Shown: in pieces, positions 1 through 6,092 of the stretch
Numbering within the stretch: the stretch's first letter is position 1
Layout of the letters: every line of letters starts with the position of its first letter
NCBI GenBank assembly: GCA_015494385.1
Contig: WGBJ01000318.1
Coordinates: 1 to 12,907 of the forward strand
Direction: 5' to 3'
Source: Marinosulfonomonas sp.
GTDB taxonomy: Bacteria > Pseudomonadota > Alphaproteobacteria > Rhodobacterales > Rhodobacteraceae
DNA: 12,907 nucleotides
Notes under the pieces: generated by a model
Database searches by the model: none
Told to the model about the DNA's origin: nothing
The model's input: only the letters and a program-made list of their open reading frames with translations
Made by a program: the position numbers and the translations under genes

Positions 1-25
1 CTTCCCAACCGGCCGGGATCGTCAT
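1..25 (-). CDS. Start of a downstream operon gene, cut by the window edge
   Basis: An ATG at 25..23 on the minus strand overlaps the TGA of the preceding gene as ATGA. It has a purine-rich GGGGG stretch five bases upstream, inside the end of that gene. Only eight codons are visible, reading MTIPAGWE, so the product cannot be identified. In related genomes pyrC and plsY are usually found downstream of pyrB, but this N-terminus does not resemble the dihydroorotase starts I know. It could equally be another small membrane-associated protein. The overlap suggests translational coupling within the pyrB operon. Confidence 0.4.
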
Positions 26-435
26 GCCATCCCCCTGTCGCGAGCGGATAGGATGGCGTTTACGGTGCCTTCCGGATCGGCCAGATATTTCAGCATGTAT
101 TTGTCGCCGGTGTGGGTGATCACCTGCACGGCGGAAAACAGGCTGCGCACGGTTTTGATGCTGGCCAGCGGGATTGACCTTTCGGACGGGCCGATCAGAT
201 GGGTGTCGGTCAGGGTCCAGACCACGTTCATCGCTTCGGAGGCCACATAGAACCAGCGGATAAATATCGCAAAGGCCGCCCCGACAATGCCGGTCCACGG
301 GAAGGGGTTTCCGACGGCCCACAGGACAAAATACATGCCGATGGCCCCGATCAGGAACAGCACCACATGCTCGCGGTTATAAGCGGCGCGGCTGGCGTGA
401 ATGGTCAGGATAACGGTTTCGCTCTGATTCGTCAT
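22..435 (-). CDS. Small two-TM membrane protein with PH-like C-terminal domain
   Basis: A 137-residue protein of unknown function. Seen: two hydrophobic helices at about residues 23-41 and 47-64, then a soluble, beta-rich stretch (about 70-132) with the pattern VWTLTDTHLIGPSERSIPLASI. That pattern, two N-terminal TM helices followed by a sequence running from 'TLTDTHLI' to 'IPLASIKTV', recalls the bacterial PH-like (bPH2/YdbS-type) membrane proteins; this assignment is inference. The start is supported by AAGG nine bases upstream of ATG. It lies 65 bp downstream of the DUF4268 gene and its TGA overlaps the next ATG, so it is probably cotranscribed with pyrB. There is no evident link to pyrimidine synthesis beyond position. 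Confidence 0.8.
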   Translation of the reverse strand: MTNQSETVILTIHASRAAYNREHVVLFLIGAIGMYFVLWAVGNPFPWTGIVGAAFAIFIRWFYVASEAMNVVWTLTDTHLIGPSERSIPLASIKTVRSLFSAVQVITHTGDKYMLKYLADPEGTVNAILSARDRGMA

Positions 436-500
436 GTTTGTGCCTTGGAGGGAGTTGGCAGTTTGAACAAAGGCTTGAATAAGTTGGAGAGACCTTTCAT

Positions 501-1505
501 TCAGCCCTCACCACTCGCGTTTTCTTCCCTATCATCAGGTAATTCCAGCTTTTTAACACGCTGATGGAAAATAGCATAAAGTTGATTTAGCTTTTCAACC
601 AACCATTTATGTTGATCCCCCCAATTTTCACGATCTGAGGGAATTACGCCGGACTTTTTCACCAAAATTTTTGCGCCCTTACGGCCCGGCAATTCATCCC
701 AAACCAAATCAAGTTCGGTTTCCTTTTCTATTTGGTGTTGCTGCTGCAGCATAGCTTTGAAAAAACGGGTCCCGTTTTCACCATGAAATTCTAGGAACGC
801 TTGAATCCATGATTCTTTGGTATTCAGATTGGCAGTAAGTGTGAAATAGGAACGCCCGATTGGTAGATACATCCATTGTTGAGGCGAAGGTTTTTGGCAT
901 CGAAGTTGACTGTGATCACCTAGGTATTCTTTAAAGGCTGTCCAGTAATCAAGATAGGTCTGCTTTAGTTCTGTCAGGTTTCCATCTGTAATCCGGCGTG
1001 AAGATCTTGCAACAATTCTTGACCAATCGTTCGGCTTGGCAATGATGCTAAAGCGAGGGGCAAGTGGGCTACCCCCGATTTTCCACAATTCTATTTCTAG
1101 CGCGAAGAACTGATATTGATCGTCAGTCGCATCGTTCAGAAGATCAATTGCAGCACGGTGTTCGTCGCGTATGTGTTCGGCGATCCAGATAATGGTTTTC
1201 GCTTTGCGTCCAGCGGCATATGTCAACAGTTTCCCGAGGTGATCGTGATCCGAATGACCAAACTGGTTCTCAATTAAAACAATATGATCGTCACGTGATG
1301 TATCTCGGCAAACGATATCTGCGAAAAATGACCCAACATTGGCTTCGGTTTCAACTAGCTCTAACCAGTCACTACCAAAATTCAGGGTTTCACCGATCAG
1401 GGCCAGATTTTCACCTTGTGAGAGCCATGGCGTGAAATCGCGAGCTTCATCTGCCCAGATACTGCGTATGTCTTTGATCTGTTCCAGTTTGCCGAGATTA
1501 GACAT
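501..1505 (-). CDS. DUF4268-family protein with PD-(D/E)XK-like nuclease fold
   Basis: A 334-residue protein. The frame is open further upstream, but ATG at 1505 is chosen because a perfect AAGGAGG (1512-1518) sits six bases before it and the family consensus starts here ([10 protein letters not shown], then ARDFTPWL at 21-28). The N-terminal half carries a restriction-endonuclease-like core: E50/E52/E54, D63 in [10 protein letters not shown]79-x-Q81 in [19 protein letters not shown], and a following beta-strand TIIWIAE. The segment [20 protein letters not shown] (139-161) is typical of DUF4268 proteins. The C-terminal part (about 180-320) resembles the DUF4268 domain proper. Known of the family: often found in accessory regions with restriction or mobile genes; function not established. 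Base composition is clearly lower in GC than its neighbours, suggesting recent transfer. It overlaps the pyrB stop by 8 nt. Confidence 0.85.
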   Translation of the reverse strand: MSNLGKLEQIKDIRSIWADEARDFTPWLSQGENLALIGETLNFGSDWLELVETEANVGSFFADIVCRDTSRDDHIVLIENQFGHSDHDHLGKLLTYAAGRKAKTIIWIAEHIRDEHRAAIDLLNDATDDQYQFFALEIELWKIGGSPLAPRFSIIAKPNDWSRIVARSSRRITDGNLTELKQTYLDYWTAFKEYLGDHSQLRCQKPSPQQWMYLPIGRSYFTLTANLNTKESWIQAFLEFHGENGTRFFKAMLQQQHQIEKETELDLVWDELPGRKGAKILVKKSGVIPSDRENWGDQHKWLVEKLNQLYAIFHQRVKKLELPDDREENASGEG

Positions 1506-2451
1506 AAATCCCCTCCTTCTTCCCACCGCGCAAATTCCGTGCCAGCAAATCCATCGCCGCCATGCGCACCGCAACCCCCATTTCCACCTGCTCCTGAATG
1601 ACGGAGCGGTTGATGTCATCGGCCAGCGTGCCGTCGATTTCAACACCGCGGTTCATAGGGCCGGGGTGCATGATGATGGCGTCCGCTTTGGCATGGGACA
1701 GCTTGTCGGCATCCAGCCCGAACCGGTGGTAATATTCGCGGCTGGACGGGATGAACCCGCCATCCATCCGCTCCTTTTGCAGGCGCAGCATCATCACCAC
1801 ATCCACGTCCTTTAGCCCTTCGCGCATGTCGTCAAACACCTCGACCCCGAAGTCGGCAATACCGGCTGGCATCAACGTAGGCGGCCCGATCAGACGGATG
1901 CGGTTTTCCATTTTCCCCAACAGCATGATGTTGCTGCGGGCCACACGGCTATGGGCGATGTCGCCGCAAATGGCGATGCTTAACCGGTGCAGCCGCCCCT
2001 TGGCGCGGCGGATTGTCAGCGCGTCCAGCAGGGCCTGCGTCGGGTGTTCATGGGTGCCGTCACCGGCGTTCAAAACCGCGCAATTCACCTTTTGCGCCAG
2101 CAGGTCCACAGCACCCGAATGGGGGTGGCGGACCACCAGCAGATCGGGGTGCATAGCGTTCAGGGTCAGGGCGGTATCAATCAGGGTTTCACCCTTTTTG
2201 ATGCTGCTGGCCTGCATCGCCATATTCATCACATCCGCGCCCAGCCGTTTGCCGGCGATTTCGAAAGACGCCTGCGTGCGGGTGGAGTTTTCAAAGAACA
2301 TGTTGATTTGCGTCAGACCGGCCAAAGCATCGGAATGTTTCACCTGACGGCGATTCAGATCGACATACTGATCCGCCAAATCCAGAATTTCTGTTATCTC
2401 ATGGGGCTTTAGATGCTCAATTCCAAGGAGGTGTCTTTTGTCAAAACGCAT
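1498..2451 (-). CDS. pyrB: Aspartate carbamoyltransferase catalytic subunit
   Basis: A 317-residue enzyme that joins carbamoyl phosphate and L-aspartate to form N-carbamoyl-aspartate, the committed step of UMP synthesis in the cytoplasm. Seen: the carbamoyl-phosphate loop [12 protein letters not shown] (53-64), the 80s-loop serine/lysines SSIKKGE (82-88), [10 protein letters not shown] (136-145), [14 protein letters not shown] (161-174), the aspartate-binding R223/Q225 in RLQKER, and [11 protein letters not shown] (262-272). Length is normal for the family. The ATG at 2451 has AAGGA nine bases upstream and a sigma70-like promoter just before it. The last residues (KKEGIYV) encode the Shine-Dalgarno of the next gene and may have been altered by its arrival. 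No pyrI regulatory subunit is present, as expected for alphaproteobacteria. Confidence 0.97.
   Translation of the reverse strand: MRFDKRHLLGIEHLKPHEITEILDLADQYVDLNRRQVKHSDALAGLTQINMFFENSTRTQASFEIAGKRLGADVMNMAMQASSIKKGETLIDTALTLNAMHPDLLVVRHPHSGAVDLLAQKVNCAVLNAGDGTHEHPTQALLDALTIRRAKGRLHRLSIAICGDIAHSRVARSNIMLLGKMENRIRLIGPPTLMPAGIADFGVEVFDDMREGLKDVDVVMMLRLQKERMDGGFIPSSREYYHRFGLDADKLSHAKADAIIMHPGPMNRGVEIDGTLADDINRSVIQEQVEMGVAVRMAAMDLLARNLRGGKKEGIYV
1512..1518 (-). promoter_or_regulatory. Strong Shine-Dalgarno for the DUF4268 gene inside pyrB
   Basis: Reading the minus strand, AAGGAGG lies six bases upstream of the ATG at 1505, within the last codons of pyrB (encoding KKEGIYV). It fixes the start of the downstream gene and means the pyrB C-terminus doubles as a ribosome-binding site. 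Confidence 0.8.
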
Positions 2452-2474
2452 GGGTGTCTGTCCTTGTTTTCCTG

Positions 2475-2503
2475 CTTATAGAAAAGCCGCGGGTGTGCGG
2501 CAA
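2475..2503 (-). promoter_or_regulatory. Candidate sigma70 promoter of pyrB
   Basis: On the minus strand TTGCCG (2503-2498) and TATAAG (2480-2475) are separated by exactly 17 bases. This is 4/6 and 5/6 agreement with the sigma70 consensus. A start site near 2468 would leave a 5' leader of about 17 bases, holding AAGGA before the pyrB ATG. There is no room for an attenuator, so any control would act at initiation. Confidence 0.55.
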
Positions 2504-2509
2504 GGCATT

Positions 2510-2540
2510 TACCTTGGGGGCAATCGCGCCTACCTTGGGG
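2510..2540. repeat. Direct repeat TACCTTGGGG, 21-bp period, in divergent gap
   Basis: Two identical copies of TACCTTGGGG at 2510-2519 and 2531-2540 are spaced 21 bp start to start, two helical turns. They lie upstream of the pyrB promoter and directly before the UDG start codon. The spacing suggests two sites on the same DNA face for a regulator, but this is inference. The first copy also forms a 5-bp inverted repeat with CAAGG at 2501-2505. Confidence 0.4.
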
Positions 2541-2543
2541 CCC

Positions 2544-3332
2544 ATGGATTCTGCAATGGAATATTACGAGGCCAAGGCCGCGCTGGAATGGCAGGTCGAA
2601 CTGGGCGCGGACGAGGCGATCGGGGACGAGCCGCTGGACCGTTACGAACTGGTGAGCGAAACGCCCAAGCCAAAACCCGCGTCTGAGGTCAAAGCGGCGG
2701 CACCGGTTGCGGTGAAGCCGGTCGAGGTGGATGCTGTTGCGGTGGCCAAGGCGGCAGCGGCAGGGGCGGCGGACCTGCCTGCATTGCGGGATGCTCTGGC
2801 TGCATTTGATCATTGCGAATTGAAACGGGGCGCGCGCAACCTTGTGTTTTCGGACGGAAACCCCGACGCGCGGGTGATGATTATCGGCGAAGCGCCGGGT
2901 CGTGACGAGGACCGCGAGGGGCGGCCGTTTGTTGGCCGCGCGGGGCAGTTGCTGGATAAAATGCTGGCGGCGATCGATCTGGATCGTGCCGGACCCGATC
3001 CGGCGTCTTCGGTCTATATCACCAATATCCTGCCATGGCGCCCGCCACAGAACCGTGACCCATCGCCCGAGGAAATCGCCATGCTGCGCCCCTTTGTGGA
3101 GCGGCATATCGAACTGGTCGCGCCCGATGTGATTGTGTTGATGGGTAATAGTTCCTGTCTTGCAATGTTGGGCCGCAAAGGGATCACACGGATGCGCGGG
3201 AATTGGGACACGGTGATGGGGCGACCCGTTTTGCCGATGTTCCATCCGGCCTATCTGCTGCGCAGTCCCCACGCCAAACGCGAGGCCTGGGCGGATCTGC
3301 TGGCGCTGAAGGCGAAGTTGTCGGAGGGATAA
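2544..3332 (+). CDS. Uracil-DNA glycosylase, family-4-like, Fe-S cysteines mostly missing
   Basis: A 262-residue base-excision repair enzyme expected to remove uracil from DNA. Seen: GEAPGRDEDREGRPFVGRAGQLL (115-137), matching family 4 motif A with its PFVGRAG loop; ITNILPWRPPQNRDPSPEE (159-177); and the motif B region HPAYLLRSPHAKREAW (234-249). An N-terminal block (MDSAMEYYEAKAALEWQ) typical of alphaproteobacterial homologues is joined by an Ala/Pro/Val-rich linker (about 36-78). The start at 2544 is chosen on this block; the frame is open to 2454, but those 30 residues look non-coding and overlap the pyrB promoter. Of the four Fe-S cysteines of family 4, only C91 is present: the CxxC partner is absent, W165 stands in place of another, and L181 of the last. 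There is no KRRIH insert, so it is not UdgX. It is divergent from pyrB. Confidence 0.9.
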   Translation: MDSAMEYYEAKAALEWQVELGADEAIGDEPLDRYELVSETPKPKPASEVKAAAPVAVKPVEVDAVAVAKAAAAGAADLPALRDALAAFDHCELKRGARNLVFSDGNPDARVMIIGEAPGRDEDREGRPFVGRAGQLLDKMLAAIDLDRAGPDPASSVYITNILPWRPPQNRDPSPEEIAMLRPFVERHIELVAPDVIVLMGNSSCLAMLGRKGITRMRGNWDTVMGRPVLPMFHPAYLLRSPHAKREAWADLLALKAKLSEG

Positions 3333-3365
3333 TTTCCCGTTTCTTGATCTGGCGCATGACAAGCG

Positions 3366-3464
3366 ATGAAAAAATTGGCTAATGAAACAATCCAGGAGAG
3401 CGGCTCATCAAGCCTGACGGCTTTCTTCGCAACAAACGAAGAGCGTCCGAACAGGGAGCGATGA
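3366..3464 (+). CDS. Possible 32-codon ORF ahead of moaB
   Basis: ATG at 3366 opens a 32-residue frame (MKKLANETIQ...NREER-like end, basic and polar) closing with TGA at 3462-3464. That stop overlaps an in-frame moaB ATG at 3461 as ATGA. No convincing Shine-Dalgarno precedes it, and the sequence resembles nothing I know. It could be a leader peptide, coupling translation into moaB, or chance. Confidence 0.2.
   Translation: MKKLANETIQESGSSSLTAFFATNEERPNRER
3416..3447 (+). other. Hairpin in the moaB leader
   Basis: GACG (3416-3419) pairs with CGTC (3444-3447). After a three-base bulge, TTCTTCG (3423-3429) pairs with CGAAGAG (3437-3443, one G-T pair) around a seven-base loop. This gives eleven base pairs, with no T-run after it, so a terminator is unlikely. 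It sits about 46 bases before the moaB ATG at 3494 and could influence translation or RNA stability. Confidence 0.35.
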
Positions 3465-3493
3465 GTGTGCCGCAAAACAGGAAAAGTGAAACC

Positions 3494-4027
3494 ATGTCGA
3501 ACGAAAAAGAATTCATTCCCGTCCGCATCGCCGTTCTGACGGTCTCGGACACGCGCAAGATCGAGGACGATAAATCCGGCAAAACGCTGGTCGACCGGAT
3601 CGAAGCGGCGGGCCACATCGTGGCTGATCGCAAAATCCTGCGCGATGAACGCGAACAGATTGCCGATCAGCTGCGCGAATGGTGCGCAAACAAAGATGTT
3701 GATGTGGTGATTTCCACCGGCGGCACCGGACTGACGGGCCGCGATGTAACAGTCGAGGCCCACAGGGACGTTTACGAAAAGGAAATGGATGCCTTTTCCA
3801 CCCTGTTCACAATGATTTCATTCCCCAAGGTCGGCATGTCCGCCGTTCAGTCCCGCGCCTGCGGCGGTGTGGCCAACGGCACCTATCTGTTTGCCCTGCC
3901 CGGCAGCCCCGGCGCCTGCAAGGACGCATGGGACGAAATCCTGTCGGTGCAACTGGATTACCGCCACGGGCCCTGTAATTTCGTCGAGATTTTCCCGCGG
4001 CTGGACGAACACAAACGCCGGAAATAA
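3494..4027 (+). CDS. moaB: Molybdenum cofactor biosynthesis protein B
   Basis: A 177-residue cytoplasmic protein of the MoaB/Mog family. Family members bind molybdopterin and adenylylate it or otherwise support the later steps of molybdenum cofactor synthesis. Seen: TVSDTR (16-21), the glycine-rich STGGTGLTGRD (74-84), and the binding-loop segment ALPGSPGACKDAWDEIL (134-150). The length is normal. ATG at 3494 is chosen because AGGA lies at suitable distance and the EFIPVRIAVLTVSD block follows directly. An in-frame ATG at 3461 (11 residues longer) is also possible, has GGGAG too close, and overlaps the stop of a small upstream ORF. It is 161 bp downstream of the UDG gene on the same strand. 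No other moa gene is in the window. Confidence 0.93.
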   Translation: MSNEKEFIPVRIAVLTVSDTRKIEDDKSGKTLVDRIEAAGHIVADRKILRDEREQIADQLREWCANKDVDVVISTGGTGLTGRDVTVEAHRDVYEKEMDAFSTLFTMISFPKVGMSAVQSRACGGVANGTYLFALPGSPGACKDAWDEILSVQLDYRHGPCNFVEIFPRLDEHKRRK

Positions 4028-4064
4028 CAAACGTATAGTTCAAATATATAAGGAGAATACGGCC

Positions 4065-4556
4065 ATGATCCGTAACTTTTTCAAAGTTGTAGCTGTCGTA
4101 ACAAGTGCCTTTTTACCCGTTGCCGGTATGGCGGCAGATTGTGTCGAGGATGCTGGAGACACGGTGACACTGCGTTATCGGGGCAAGCCGATACAGGTCG
4201 GGGTGATTGAATCCTATACCGCGCTGATTGCGCCACGTGATCTGACAAATTCAAGGGGCGTGCGCCTGAATGATGTTGCCGCTGTGTTGCAGCAGGACCG
4301 CGCCAATGTGCACAAGACCGGTATGCTGGATAGAGACGGTGATTTTTCGGACCAGTATGACGGCTACTTTACCTCGCTTAAACAGCGCAGCCAGTTCGGG
4401 TCGGCACGGTATTATACCGCTTGCTACATGACGTCGGCTGACAATGCAGAGCTGAAATCTGCCATCGTCAATGCGCGGGTTCGCGGGCTGCTTTGGGTTG
4501 TGGCATTTCGCCACCCGAAGGGCGGATTGGGGATTTACCTGTCAGAAGTGAACTGA
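4065..4556 (+). CDS. Small secreted protein of unknown function
   Basis: A 163-residue protein I do not recognise. Seen: a typical Sec signal peptide (MIRNFFKVVAVVTSAFLPVAG, cleavage probably after A24 in GMAA|D). The mature part has two cysteines (C26, C120) that could form a periplasmic disulfide. A basic patch RYRGKPIQVG comes early and a beta-rich end LLWVVAFRHPKGGLGIYLSEV late. AAGGAG (4050-4055) nine bases before ATG at 4065 is a strong ribosome-binding site and decides the start; the frame is open into moaB but that part is a shadow. It lies 37 bp after moaB and 81 bp before the efflux operon, so it may be cotranscribed with either. It shares no obvious function with them. Confidence 0.85.
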   Translation: MIRNFFKVVAVVTSAFLPVAGMAADCVEDAGDTVTLRYRGKPIQVGVIESYTALIAPRDLTNSRGVRLNDVAAVLQQDRANVHKTGMLDRDGDFSDQYDGYFTSLKQRSQFGSARYYTACYMTSADNAELKSAIVNARVRGLLWVVAFRHPKGGLGIYLSEVN

Positions 4557-4637
4557 TCAGCCCCTTCGCGGGTGTGGTAACTGCTGTTAATGCTGCCTAT
4601 ATTGAGAACTGACCGCGATCCAAAGGGAAGTTTTCAG

Positions 4638-6089
4638 ATGCAATTCTTACGGCGCAGCCTTGTTGGCCTGTTCCTGCTGTCGTTGACAGTTGGGATTTTG
4701 GCGTGGGCTGGCAATTCTGTTTATTCCGCCTTGCAGGACAAATGGGCACAGGAAAGCAAGGCACAGCCACGGCGTGAACGGGTGTTCTCGGTGAATGTGC
4801 TGACCGCGAAAGCGGGCGATGTGGTGCCGGAAATGACCGCCTTTGGCGAAATCCGCAGCCAGCGGGTGCTGGATTTGCGCGCCACAGCGGCGGGCCGGAT
4901 TGTAGAGCTGGCCAACGGCTTTGTCGAAGGCGGTACGGTGAAATCCGGTGATCTGCTGCTGCGGATTGACCCCGAAAACGCACGATCTGCACTGGAACGC
5001 GCCAAGGGCGATCTGGTCGAGGCCGAAGCCGAACTACAAGAGGCCGAAGCGGCACTGGTTCTGGCCCGTGACGAGGTTGCTTCGGCCGAGGAACAGGCGC
5101 GCCTTCGTTTGCAAGCATTGACCCGCCAAAAGAACCTGCGCGAACGTGGTGTTGGCACCGATGCGGCGGTCGAGGCATCGGAACTGGCCGAGGCCGTGGC
5201 CCGTCAGGCCGTGCTGTCGCGCCGGCAGGCATTGCAGCAGGCACAGGCCCGCCTGACCCGCGCCAAAACCCGCCTGACACGGCAAAAGGTCAATCTGGCC
5301 GAGGCCGAACGACGCTTGGCCGATACCGAGATTTACGCAGGATTTGCTGGCACACTGGACAGTGTGACGGCCGTGCAGGGCGGGGTTGTGACCCTGAACG
5401 AACGGCTGGCGCAGCTGGTGGACCCGAACGCACTGGAAGTGTCCTTCCGCCTGTCCACAAGCCAATATGCGCGGCTGTTGGATGACGACGGCAAACTGAT
5501 CAAGGCGCCGGTTTTGGTGGTCCTGAAATCATCCGGTGCGGATATGGTGGCGCAAGGGCAGATCAGCCGCGAAAGCGCGGCGGTGGGCGAGGGGCTGACC
5601 GGGCGATTGCTGTTTGCCACGCTGGATGCGGCACAGGGGTTCCGCCCCGGCGATTTTGTGACCGTGAAGGTCAGGGAACCTGAGTTGCGCGATGTGGTTA
5701 TATTGCCTGCATCCGCTGTGGATGCGGCGGGCAATGTGTTGCTGATCGGTGAAGGGGACCGGCTGGAGCAAGCCACAGTGACGGTTCTGCGTAAGCAGGG
5801 CGATGATGTGATCGTGCGCGGGCCTGAAATTGTCGGACGCGACGTGGTGGCGGAACGATCGCCGCTGCTGGGTGCCGGCATCAAGGTCAAAGTGGTGCGC
5901 CCCGGCGAGACGCAAGAGGATGCCGCGCTGCTGGAATTGTCCGAAGAACGCCGCGCCGCCTTGATTGCCTTTGTCAAAGGCAATGCCCAGATGCCCGAAG
6001 CCGCCAAGGCCAAGGTTCTGGCGCAACTGGCCAAGGACAAGGTGCCAGCGCAAACAGTGCAACGGATCGAAGCAAAGATGGGGGGCTAG
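4638..6089 (+). CDS. RND efflux membrane-fusion (periplasmic adaptor) protein
   Basis: A 483-residue adaptor that would link the inner-membrane RND pump to a TolC-type outer-membrane channel. Seen: an N-terminal membrane anchor (about 7-27) without a lipobox cysteine; a lipoyl half-motif around 82-111 (RATAAGRIVELANGFVEGG, DLLLRIDP); a long alpha-helical hairpin (about 114-230) of Glu/Ala/Arg heptads with tip RERGVGTDAAVEASELA, like the TolC-docking tip of AcrA/MexA; the second lipoyl half IYAGFAGTLDSV (232-243); a beta-barrel region; and a membrane-proximal domain (about 350-420). A helical tail of some 50 residues (433-483) follows, longer than in AcrA. ATG at 4638 is chosen because AAGGGAAG lies seven bases upstream and the anchor follows at once. 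It is three bases upstream of the pump gene. Confidence 0.93.
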   Translation: MQFLRRSLVGLFLLSLTVGILAWAGNSVYSALQDKWAQESKAQPRRERVFSVNVLTAKAGDVVPEMTAFGEIRSQRVLDLRATAAGRIVELANGFVEGGTVKSGDLLLRIDPENARSALERAKGDLVEAEAELQEAEAALVLARDEVASAEEQARLRLQALTRQKNLRERGVGTDAAVEASELAEAVARQAVLSRRQALQQAQARLTRAKTRLTRQKVNLAEAERRLADTEIYAGFAGTLDSVTAVQGGVVTLNERLAQLVDPNALEVSFRLSTSQYARLLDDDGKLIKAPVLVVLKSSGADMVAQGQISRESAAVGEGLTGRLLFATLDAAQGFRPGDFVTVKVREPELRDVVILPASAVDAAGNVLLIGEGDRLEQATVTVLRKQGDDVIVRGPEIVGRDVVAERSPLLGAGIKVKVVRPGETQEDAALLELSEERRAALIAFVKGNAQMPEAAKAKVLAQLAKDKVPAQTVQRIEAKMGG

Positions 6090-6092
6090 GGC

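Noticed and set aside
436..1505. Mobile-element ends around the DUF4268 gene
   Set aside because: I found no flanking direct repeats, inverted ends, integrase or transposase; the transfer argument rests on composition and position only.
1506..1646. Upstream extension of the DUF4268 frame by 47 residues
   Set aside because: It runs through pyrB in another frame, is Trp/Arg-rich, and the perfect Shine-Dalgarno and family start point to 1505.
2454..2543. Upstream extension of the UDG frame by 30 residues
   Set aside because: It overlaps the pyrB promoter and direct repeats, and the family N-terminal block starts at 2544.
2409..3362. 317-residue open frame on the minus strand opposite the UDG gene
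   Set aside because: Antisense shadow of the UDG; basic, Gln/His-rich composition, no recognisable motif.
3333..3493. Molybdenum-cofactor riboswitch before moaB
   Set aside because: I looked for the conserved GC-rich multi-stem core and found only a single bulged hairpin.
4557..4637. Terminator or promoter in the gap before the efflux operon
   Set aside because: A short CCC/GGG pairing and a TATATT box are present, but there is no convincing stem with a T-run and no -35 partner.
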